Source: Pseudomonadota bacterium (GTDB lineage: Bacteria > Pseudomonadota > Gammaproteobacteria > Pseudomonadales > Moraxellaceae). From it: a stretch of DNA of 27,937 bases. How positions within the stretch are numbered: position 1 is the first letter of the stretch; each line of letters opens with the position of its first letter. The notes beneath the pieces were generated by a model that saw only the letters and a list, made by a program, of their open reading frames with translations, had not been told where the DNA came from and searched no databases. The stretch is from NCBI GenBank assembly GCA_023393635.1, contig JAEWKT010000049.1, positions 1 to 27,937 on the forward strand, given 5' to 3'. Positions 7,589 to 14,365 of the stretch are shown one piece after another. The position numbers and the translations under genes are program-made.

Positions 7589-7618
7589 TTGACAAATCCC
7601 AATCATCATCTTTATAAA
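7589..7618 (+). promoter_or_regulatory. Sigma70 promoter of the MFS transporter gene
   Basis: A consensus -35 TTGACA (7589-7594) is followed by TATAAA (7613-7618) at 18 nt, or TTATAA at 17 nt. It lies about 77 nt upstream of the MFS start codon. This is the best sigma70 match in the window. Confidence 0.72.
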
Positions 7619-7694
7619 TTCAATTTACTTAAATGAAACTTAAGCACGCAAAACTATGTCAAAATAGCCAGCCATTTTAGCGACATCACTACCT

Positions 7695-8963
7695 ATGAAA
7701 CCTGCTTCACATGATGCGTTTGCAGCCTTGCGGCATCGTGATTTTTCTATTGTGACCATCAACCAATTTTGCTTGACACTTGCTATTTTAATACAAGAGG
7801 TGATTGTTGCTTATGCATTATATCGCCTAACCCGCGATCCATTGGTACTTGGGCTTATTGGTCTAGCAGAAGCAATTCCCTTTATTGCATTGTCGCTATG
7901 GGGTGGTTATTTTGCCGACCGTTTTAACCGTCAGATTATTATGCAAATTTGCATGCTGTTTGCCTTGCCCATGCCGCTGGTTTTATCAGGATTATTTACT
8001 GGTTTTGAACAAGGTCATTTAAGCCAGTCACAGCTTGCTTTAGGAGTATATGGCATTATTTTTGTACTTGGCACGATTCGGGGTTTTTATAATCCTTCGG
8101 TAAGCTCACTTAAGCCATTTCTGGTGCCGCGTGCGCTATATCCCAATGCTGCCACATGGACTACGATTGGCTGGCAAAGTGCCGTGGTACTTGGCCCAGT
8201 GACAGGCGGTTTTTTGCTGGGTTATGCGGGCTTACACCTGACATTATATTTAGTAACTGGCTTATTGCTGGTGTGTAGCGTGTTGCTGGCGCTGCTCAAA
8301 AAACGGCAATTTCCGCCCATTAATCACGATAGTGTCTGGCTTAGCTTGCAAGAAGGTTTTAGTTTTATCTTTAAAACCAAAATTGTGTTCTGGTCAATAT
8401 CGCTAGATTTGGTATCTGTATTATTTGGTGGGGTGATTGCCTTATTGCCTATTTATGCTGAAGATATTTTAAAAGTGGGTGCAGAAGGCCTAGGGATTTT
8501 ACGTGCAGCGCCATCGGTTGGTGCATTGTTAATGATGGCATTGTTGGCCAAGTATCAGCCCACGCGCCATGCCTGGCGCAATATGTTACTAGCGGTGGCA
8601 GGTTTTGGAATTTTCACACTGGTATTTGCATTTTCAAAAACCATGTGGTTATCACTACTTGCCTTAGGGCTGACGGGTGCTTTTGATAGTATTAGTGTGG
8701 TCATACGGCAAACCATTTTGCAAATTTTCCCACCTGAGAATTTGCGTGGACGCGTGGCTGCGGTTAATGGCATGTTTGTGTCCAGCAGCAATGAACTGGG
8801 CGCATTTGAATCTGGTGTAGCAGCGCGTTATTTAACAGTAATTCCTGCCACAATTTTAGGCGGCAGTATTACTTTGCTGGTGGCAATACTTACCTATTTT
8901 AAAACCCGTGATTTACTAAAAGTAGATGTTGAACATAGTAAACCTGCTGAGGTGAAAGAGTAG
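7695..8963 (+). CDS. MFS transporter, EntS-like drug/siderophore exporter family
   Basis: 422 aa with about 12 hydrophobic segments, an inner-membrane proton-driven exporter by family. The short cytoplasmic start FAALRHRDFSIVTINQF is typical of the EntS-like branch of MFS. Motif A appears between helices 2 and 3 as GGYFADRFNRQ (residues 70-80). The late loop FPPENLRGRVAAVNGMFVSSSNELGAFESGV is a strong signature of this branch, whose members export enterobactin-like siderophores, macrolides or other small molecules. The substrate cannot be read from sequence, and no siderophore gene lies nearby. It has its own promoter and is divergent from rpmI-rplT. Its 3' end abuts the decayed T6SS effector island; no terminator is visible after it. 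Confidence 0.88.
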   Translation: MKPASHDAFAALRHRDFSIVTINQFCLTLAILIQEVIVAYALYRLTRDPLVLGLIGLAEAIPFIALSLWGGYFADRFNRQIIMQICMLFALPMPLVLSGLFTGFEQGHLSQSQLALGVYGIIFVLGTIRGFYNPSVSSLKPFLVPRALYPNAATWTTIGWQSAVVLGPVTGGFLLGYAGLHLTLYLVTGLLLVCSVLLALLKKRQFPPINHDSVWLSLQEGFSFIFKTKIVFWSISLDLVSVLFGGVIALLPIYAEDILKVGAEGLGILRAAPSVGALLMMALLAKYQPTRHAWRNMLLAVAGFGIFTLVFAFSKTMWLSLLALGLTGAFDSISVVIRQTILQIFPPENLRGRVAAVNGMFVSSSNELGAFESGVAARYLTVIPATILGGSITLLVAILTYFKTRDLLKVDVEHSKPAEVKE

Positions 8964-8965
8964 AC

Positions 8966-9012
8966 AAGTAGCTTCATCATCTGCAATTCGCTCAACCAAA
9001 GTCATGTAAAAT
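8966..9012 (-). pseudogene. Scrap of a fourth immunity gene (VERIAD motif only)
   Basis: Read on the minus strand this stretch encodes TLVERIADDEA, matching WTLVERIADEGG of the fragment at 9073-9364 and WTLIERVADSGG of the intact gene at 10987-11958. The DNA also resembles 9270-9305. It has no start and no C-terminal domain, so it is a relic marking an older cassette next to the MFS gene. The remaining bases to 9072 show nothing recognisable. Confidence 0.55.
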
Positions 9013-9072
9013 GCAGGGGAATAAGTTGTTCTAATGAATAAGCAGCTTTGGCGTTAATGCTATAACTCATTT

Positions 9073-9364
9073 TTAATTTTGATTCGTCATTTCTAAATAC
9101 CAAATAGTTTTACCCCAGAAATTATTTTTAAGTTTAGGGAAGACCTCCCCTTGCTCAAAATAACGTTTTTCTGATTGATTAGCAGGACTCCACCAATGAC
9201 CTGAGTATGGACAGACCTCTCCACCAAAACCTTTTAAGCTTTCAGCCTGAATAGTTTCAGTAGATCCCCCTTCATCAGCAATTCGTTCAACCAAAGTCCA
9301 CATAGTTTCAAAATACATATTTTCACCCGTCTCAGAATTTTGACGAGTGATCCTAGACAAACGA
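9073..9364 (-). pseudogene. Immunity protein, C-terminal fragment cut off by the IS3-type element
   Basis: The open frame begins at the edge of the IS3-family element and encodes only the last ~95 residues of an Imm71/Imm72-like immunity protein. It contains MWTLVERIADEGG, then the terminal domain GGEVCPYSGHWW...RYFEQGEVFPKLKNNFWGKTIWYLE. It aligns throughout with the ends of the two full-length genes at 10987-11958 and 13232-14350. The only in-frame starts are a TTG at 9360 and internal ATGs, and the N-terminal two thirds are missing. It could still make a small soluble protein but is most simply a truncated remnant. Confidence 0.75.
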
Positions 9365-9388
9365 TCCCTCTAAGTTCTTAAAATATTT

Positions 9389-10207
9389 CTACTCAAAGGC
9401 TTCTGGGCTTAAACAGCCATTTGCAGAATGCCGTCTGATTCGATTGTAATAAACTTCAACATATTCAAACAAGACAGCATCGGCTTCTTTTCGAGTGGTA
9501 AATACACTGCCATGTACCACATGACCTTTCAGTGTATGAAAAAAGCTTTCAGTCACTGCATTATCCCAACAGTTCCCCCTGCGTGACATGCTTTGAATGC
9601 AATTATTCGTCAATAATAGCGCTTTAAAGTCACGACTACAGTACTGACTGCCTGAGAAGCATTGCTTCGCAAGGGAATGCACCATAACACCTGTTGGATA
9701 CCCCTGACGAGCCATTGTATAATTAAATGCATCACATACCAATTGACGGTCTATTCGATGGCTGGTTTGCCAGCCTACAATGCGACGACTAAATAAATCT
9801 AGCATCACGCATAAGTACAACCAACCTTCTTTGGTGTGGATATACGTTATGTCGGTTGTCCAGACTCTATTCGGCTGCATGACTGTAAACTGTCGATCTA
9901 ACAAATTCGGCGCTGTCGGCAAACGATGATTTGAATCAGTTGTATGCTTATATTTGCGTGAAATTTTGCTGCGTAAACCAAGCTTTTTTAGCATCCTTCC
10001 AACTGTACGTTCACTCATGCAGCAACCTAAATCATGCATGTCGTGCACCAATGAAGGTGCTCCTAAGCGAGCATGGTGTTGCCAATATACAGCTTTTAAA
10101 TCAGTATACTTCTGATTGACGTAAATCTGTCTCTTTCGCCAAGCATAGTAGCCCGAAGTGCTAACACCTAGGCATTTACAGGCAGAAGCAACCGTAATTT
10201 CAGTCAT
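9389..10207 (-). pseudogene. IS3-family transposase OrfB with disrupted DDE motif
   Basis: 272 aa with the rve integrase core. The HTH-like start is CKCLGVSTSGYYAWRKR, the first catalytic Asp is in VWTTDITYI (Asp119), and the Glu is in NAVTESFFHTLK (Glu220). The second catalytic Asp normally lies in HSDRGSQY. Here the sequence reads HS-LAKQCFS-GSQY (residues 177-189), so Asp-Arg is replaced by seven residues, a net in-frame gain of five codons. The extra DNA (about 9653-9673) contains GAAGCATTGCTTC, a near-perfect palindrome. The open frame continues upstream to the slippery A7G at the end of orfA, as in other IS3 members. The enzyme should be inactive. Confidence 0.85.
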
Positions 10208-10221
10208 AGCTAGACCTTGGA

Positions 10222-10408
10222 TTATCGTGTACTTTTCTTGGCATGGTCTGTCAGGAAGTACACATGCGCTTTTTTTAAAATATCATTGGCCTCCCTGAAT
10301 TGTTTGACTTCTTTTTCTAAATCGAGAAGCAGCTATAGACTCATGTGAATTCGAAAGTGCATAATCTATTGCTTGCTGTTTAAATTCTGGACTAAAGCGT
10401 TTAGCCAT
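10222..10408 (-). pseudogene. IS3-family OrfA remnant with internal deletion
   Basis: It starts ATG at 10408 after a GGAGGT ribosome site and reads MAKRFSPEFKQQAIDYALSN...ESIAA. The frame then breaks and resumes as LEKEVKQFREANDILKKAHVYF and FLTDHAKKSTR-stop at 10222. A normal OrfA is about 100 aa; the central helix-turn-helix portion is missing here and the junction shifts the frame (187 nt in total). The run of seven A followed by G (complement of 10270-10276) is the expected -1 frameshift site into OrfB. Confidence 0.8.
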
Positions 10409-10440
10409 TTTACACCTCCAAAGTTAACGTTACGTTATCT

Positions 10441-10986
10441 TTAGAGGGACTGCGTGTCCATTATTTTGTCTAGGGTCGCAATTGCTTTATAAATATTAGT
10501 AATTTTTGCTTCTTTAATGGCTTTTTTAACGGCTGGGCATGCAAGAAACTTATTAAGTTCAATAATTCCACTTTCGATCGCAGGTTCAGCCAGTTTATAA
10601 ATATTGCTCCCTGAAAATTTAAGTGCCTTTGTTGCAGGCCTTAGCATAAAACGGTGAACGGGGGCCAAAATGACCTTTAAAATTCCTTTAAATAACGACC
10701 CTAAGACAGGAAATAAGCCAATTAGTGTGAGAATTAAACCAACCCATGCCCAAGGATTATTACTATCCTCCTTAATCTTCATGGAATTTGCACAAATATC
10801 GCGTACATCACAAATCTGATCTACAAATGGAATCATTGAAATGACAGTACCTGTCACCACTTGTGCAGTACTTTGTTCCTCGGCAAAATCACCTTGAATT
10901 ACCACCCATAGCCACTCAGCAACATCTTCAAGAGCTTCCTGCCCTTTTTGAATTGCCTTATTAACGGGAGCAGCAATCGAAGCTAC
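10441..10986 (-). pseudogene. T6SS effector N-terminal fragment, truncated by the IS3-type element
   Basis: It encodes the N-terminal targeting/transmembrane part of the effector family seen intact at 14366-15916. Shared blocks are QGDF..EQSTAQVV, PFVDQICDVRD, and WAWV followed by LTLIGLFPVLGSLFKGILK. The last residues (QSL-stop) are read from the IS3 inverted repeat, so the C-terminal toxin domain is gone. The frame opens immediately after the TAG stop of the immunity gene at 10987 and is in the same frame. There is no ATG: the first plausible start is GTG at 10905, inside the conserved region. The fragment therefore lacks a proper start as well as its end. It may be silent or expressed only by readthrough. 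Confidence 0.75.
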
Positions 10987-11958
10987 CTAAGCCTCACCAT
11001 CAAACTGCCAGTACACTTCGCCCCAATCTTGATTTTTAATCTCAGGTAAAATTTCGCCTTGTTTAAAATATTGACGTGATTCCTGCTGTGCCACCGTAAG
11101 CCAATAACCTGAACGTGTTGCAGATTGACCACCCTGGACGGTCGTAACTCGTTTAAACTGTTCCTTTTTCAGTCCAGACCCTCCCCCGCTATCAGCAACC
11201 CGTTCTATCAGCGTCCATGTACACGGCGCTAATATACGTGATCCTGGATATTCAGGATCATTTTCTGGTATACGAGTTTCATCTGCCATCCCTAATATTT
11301 CATCATCAAACTCAATCAAAAGACATGGAAAACTATCAGGTAGATCAGGTAAATAAAATCCTGTTTGGGGAACTTTTTCCCCCGTTTTCACTTTTACGCT
11401 CTCATTAAGGCGATAAATGGGATAACTTAATGGCGGAGGAGTAACGGGGTCATACTCAAAGGAACTGTCATGTGAACCGATTTGGGCAAAATAATGGGTT
11501 AGACTTCCAGGGGCCCATTGCTGAACCGTATGCTCAATCGCTTCTGAGAGACCATAGGCTTTAAATAACAGGTATTCATATTTTGCAGCCGCTTTGGGTT
11601 CAACCTCATCCATCCAGTCAGCACTAAACTCACGTTGTCCATTGATAGAAGATCTTAAAGAAAAACTGATATAACAGCTAAAGTCATTGTTGAGCCGTTG
11701 AATATAGCATTCATTGAGCCATTCCATCGTACTCCTAAAGTTGGGAATCACACGCTCTCCCCAAACAATATCGGGCTGTTCAGGTAAATGACGGTTACGG
11801 TAGTCTGGTGGCAAATTATTCATGAAACGGTCCAACAGACTTTCCAGATATTCCAGCATTTCTTTCCAGATGTCCCGAATCATCTTTATCCGTTCAGGTT
11901 CTAAAAATTGTTCCATCACATAGATATCATGGGCAATTAATGGGGTTGGATAGCTCAT
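10987..11958 (-). CDS. Candidate immunity protein 2 (Imm71/Imm72-like), intact
   Basis: 323 aa, no signal peptide or membrane segment, hence cytoplasmic. The first ~150 residues are helical (MEQFLEPERIKMIRDIWKEML). Two related small modules follow: TGEKVPQTGFYLPD (residues 192-205) and, at the C-terminus, GGQSATRSGYWL...RQYFKQGEILP...WGEVYWQFDGEA. This architecture fits the Imm71/Imm72 class of polymorphic-toxin immunity proteins; the assignment is from memory of the motif, not a search. The ATG is 2 nt after the stop of the effector C-terminal fragment, and its ribosome site (GGAGA) overlaps that stop. Its cognate toxin has lost its N-terminal part, so it is now probably an orphan immunity gene, possibly kept to protect against siblings. 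Confidence 0.78.
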   Translation of the reverse strand: MSYPTPLIAHDIYVMEQFLEPERIKMIRDIWKEMLEYLESLLDRFMNNLPPDYRNRHLPEQPDIVWGERVIPNFRSTMEWLNECYIQRLNNDFSCYISFSLRSSINGQREFSADWMDEVEPKAAAKYEYLLFKAYGLSEAIEHTVQQWAPGSLTHYFAQIGSHDSSFEYDPVTPPPLSYPIYRLNESVKVKTGEKVPQTGFYLPDLPDSFPCLLIEFDDEILGMADETRIPENDPEYPGSRILAPCTWTLIERVADSGGGSGLKKEQFKRVTTVQGGQSATRSGYWLTVAQQESRQYFKQGEILPEIKNQDWGEVYWQFDGEA

Positions 11959-11960
11959 TG

Positions 11961-12229
11961 TTATCTCCAGCTATTTGTGAGTGTTGGGATACCGACCAGA
12001 CTGGCACCCTGCCCTGTATTTAGTCCACTGTCATAACCCCATTTGGTTGGCATACGCTGGCTGACATAAGCTGCATTGAGTTGTTTCGGGTCGAGTACAA
12101 TCTGTTTGCCCCCACCCTCTAGAACATAGCCCTCCAAATCATCTAATTTTTGTGAAGCAGCAGGTCCCTCCCAGACATTTAAGCCACCTTTGGGTACGGT
12201 ATAGGTAACGTGGGTTCGGCGAGGTCGGC
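11961..12229 (-). pseudogene. T6SS effector C-terminal toxin fragment, truncated by the IS982-type element
   Basis: From about 12221 the frame encodes RTHVTYTVPKGGLNVWEGPAASQ, YVLEGGGKQIVLDPKQL and WGYDSG. This parallels the intact effector's FVIYDIPAGQSIKVWRGPASSQ, YNLSGGWEQIIF and NWGMTD blocks. Upstream toxin sequence is replaced by the dead IS982-type transposase. The open frame can be extended to a TTG at 12278, but those ~18 residues are the transposase end read out of frame. Only the last ~85 residues of the toxin domain survive, so activity is not expected. The immunity gene at 10987-11958 follows after 2 nt. Confidence 0.75.
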
Positions 12230-13083
12230 TTAGCCTTTTAGCATATTTTGGAAAGTTGGTTTCTTGGGATTTAAGCAATAAGCTACTGCAGCGGCCATAA
12301 TATTCACCATAAAATTATTGACTGAACGATGCCGTGAATATTCAAGTTACTGTAATTTTTTTAAATGATCATTCACTGTTTCAACCCTCTTCTACAAAGC
12401 AATTGCTTTTCTTCCTCACTGTGGATGGGATTATTTTTCATATTCTTACGTGATAGAGTCAGTATTTTTAGTCCTCTAGCGGCTAGAGCTTCAGTTTTTA
12501 CTTTGCTCAAGTAACCTTTATCGGTGAGTAAAATTCCTTTTAATTCTTTGGTTAAAGGCTCAAGTACAGCAATATCATGAACATTTCCAGATTTAACTTT
12601 TAGATTGCTAATTTCACCTAAGTGGTTAATAATCAAATGTAATTTAAATCCATAGAACGAGCCAGTGCTACTTTTTCCACGTTAAGCTAAACCTTTGAAT
12701 ACACGACTTCTTTTAATCCAAAGATTATGGCAAACGACTAATTTAGTTGAGTCAATAATGCTAATTCCTGTATCTTGTCCTTTAACTTGGTGGAAGAAAC
12801 TACTCAAAGCTTGTAGACAACGGGGCATAATTTCAATGAATCGATTGTAGCTTAGAAGCTGAGAAAAAGCTGATTTCCAGAATGGTATGATCATTTGGCA
12901 ATAAAAATATTTGAAGAATCTAAAACCAGATTGATGAAATAAAATGACAATAGTCATTACTTCGGACAAGCTTAAAGCTGACTGTTTCAGCCTGAGTTTT
13001 TGATCAGAAATTAAAGCTTTCTCCAAAGACTCATTAAATATTTTTGCAAAAATCATCCAATATACAAAATAATTCGGTAGCAT
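12230..13083 (-). pseudogene. IS982-family transposase with stop codons and a frameshift
   Basis: The first half (13083-12682) reads MLPNYFVYWMIF...LSLSEVMTIVILFHQSGFR...YNRFIEIMPRC...GQDTGISIIDSTKLVVCHN, where Asp of IDSTK is the first catalytic residue. An in-frame TAA at 12679-12681 interrupts FKGLA-stop-RGKSSTGSFYGFKLHLIIN. The second half resumes with GNVHDIAVLEPLTKEL and LLTDKGYLSK (second Asp). A frameshift then occurs near 12385 (CRRG to VETVNDHLKKL), another TAA splits LQ-stop-LEYSRHRS, and the protein ends AYCLNPKKPTFQNMLKG. With two stops and one frameshift it cannot be functional. Confidence 0.85.
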
Positions 13084-13103
13084 GATTCATTGAAAAGCCC
13101 TGT

Positions 13104-13130
13104 ATTATAGCACTTTTTATTTAGAATCAA
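13104..13130 (-). promoter_or_regulatory. Probable promoter of the decayed IS982-type transposase
   Basis: On the minus strand, TATAAT (13104-13109) has TTGATT (13125-13130) upstream at 15 nt, a perfect -10 with a fair -35 at short spacing. It lies about 20 nt before the transposase ATG and could now drive transcription into the downstream orphan immunity gene. Confidence 0.45.
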
Positions 13131-13231
13131 GATGATACTAACACAGGGATTTTTTCTACTCTTTTTTAGATCGAACTCAGGTAATCAATAAATTGATCCT
13201 TTTTTGATTTATGCCACAAGTCTATTTAAAA

Positions 13232-14350
13232 TTAATTTTCGCCATCAAACATCCAATATTCGTTACCCCAGTCTTTATTATATTTAGGAATTAGTGTTCC
13301 TTTTGTAAAGTACAACCGCTTCTCTTTCTGGCTAGATAAAACCCAATAACCTGTTCTTGGGCATAGCTCTCCACCCATTACTTTTAAAGTAGATCCAGCA
13401 AAAACGCCTATTTCCTCTCCCCCAATCTCTTCAAACTCACCTTCTATTAATTCAACAAAATACCAACTGCAGTCAAAACTAGTAAATGCATTTCTTGCGA
13501 TTAATGATGGAGCTAATTCAATTTGTCCTTCATTATCATCTTGTATGTAGTTCCAATCATCATCTATTTTCTTCTTTTTAATATTTTCAATAGCAAATAC
13601 TCTTAACTCCTCAGATGGCGTCCATGCTGTATATTCGTTAAACTTGGAAAACAACTGCTTGCCTAAAGCGTTTATTGTTTCACATTTTTCTAACCATCCT
13701 CTTTCAAATGTACCTGTTTCTTCATGAGTCCAGGCAAATTGCGGTGCACCATATCGGTCACCTACTGGAATATATACTCCTGTTTTTGGTATAGACTCAC
13801 CACTGTTCACCCTTATATCTATACGCACCTTGAATTTAGGCACTTTACGATCGAAAATCCCAAGCTCATTGATCACCTTGAATAAATTGAACAAGCTCCA
13901 TAATTTTGGCGGTTTAACGCAATAATCGTAATAACTACATAATCGATATAGCTCATCAAATCTGATTTTAAATTCAGTTTCTTCTTCTTCTGACATCCAG
14001 TTCGGTTGAAACTCCCCCAGCATACGTGCTGTATTATAGGCAGGCGTCCAGCCATATTTTTCCTGTTTTGTTTGCTCAATAATTCTAATTAAACCTAATC
14101 TGAAATCTAACAAAGAAGGATAAGCATAGGTACTCCAGTTGGCTGAGGTATCTCCCATTCCCCAACCTTCTTGTAGTAAAACACGATCCCGATATTGTTG
14201 ATCAGCCAAATCAATTACTCCACCAGTATACTGAATCAAATCATCCAGTTTGGTCAGTAACATTTCCAGATAGGGTCTTGAAGTCACATAATAAATCAAG
14301 GCAATAGATTGCTTTTGAAAACGGGTTAATTGCAGCTCTGTATGTGGCAT
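13232..14350 (-). CDS. Candidate immunity protein 1 (Imm71/Imm72-like), partner of the intact effector
   Basis: 372 aa, soluble, with no signal peptide. The N-terminal helical part is FQKQSIALIYYVTSRPYLEM onward. Then comes NSGESIPKTGVYIPVGDRYG (about 182-201) and a C-terminal copy of the same kind of module, GGELCPRTGYWV (327-338) followed by KRLYFTKGTLIPK...WGNEYWMFDGEN. The tail is shared with the gene at 10987 and the fragment at 9073; the N-terminal regions differ more, as expected if they confer specificity. It begins 15 nt after the effector stop with an AAGAGA ribosome site, so the two form a toxin-immunity pair by position. Family naming is from recalled motifs. A role in neutralising the effector is inference. 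Confidence 0.78.
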   Translation of the reverse strand: MPHTELQLTRFQKQSIALIYYVTSRPYLEMLLTKLDDLIQYTGGVIDLADQQYRDRVLLQEGWGMGDTSANWSTYAYPSLLDFRLGLIRIIEQTKQEKYGWTPAYNTARMLGEFQPNWMSEEEETEFKIRFDELYRLCSYYDYCVKPPKLWSLFNLFKVINELGIFDRKVPKFKVRIDIRVNSGESIPKTGVYIPVGDRYGAPQFAWTHEETGTFERGWLEKCETINALGKQLFSKFNEYTAWTPSEELRVFAIENIKKKKIDDDWNYIQDDNEGQIELAPSLIARNAFTSFDCSWYFVELIEGEFEEIGGEEIGVFAGSTLKVMGGELCPRTGYWVLSSQKEKRLYFTKGTLIPKYNKDWGNEYWMFDGEN

Positions 14351-14365
14351 AATAATCTCTTAACT

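Larger units (their letters stand above)
9365..10449 (-). mobile_element. IS3-family insertion sequence, internally damaged
   Basis: The ends are marked by matching inverted sequences: TCCCTCTAAG at 9365 and its complement TTAGAGGGA ending at 10449. Inside are orfA (shortened) and orfB transposase genes on the minus strand. Its length, about 1085 bp, is below the usual 1.2 kb or so because orfA has lost its middle. I found no convincing short target duplication at the two ends, which suggests rearrangement after insertion. The element sits between an effector N-terminal stub and an immunity C-terminal stub, so it either separated them or mediated the deletion between them. Confidence 0.8.
12230..13130 (-). 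mobile_element. IS982-family element, decayed
   Basis: The span is set by the conceptual transposase end (TAA at 12230) and the promoter-like sequence upstream of its start (to about 13130). I could not match terminal inverted repeats, so the true ends are uncertain. It lies between immunity gene 1 and the effector C-terminal stub, and has removed or displaced the N-terminal part of that effector. Confidence 0.65.

Noticed and set aside
11961..12278. A complete 105-aa gene upstream of the immunity gene
   Set aside because: Its first ~18 codons are the end of a dead transposase read out of frame from a TTG. The rest is only the C-terminal part of an effector.
12682..13083. Functional 133-aa protein
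   Set aside because: It is the 5' half of an IS982-type transposase ended by an internal TAA; the rest of the transposase continues beyond the stop.
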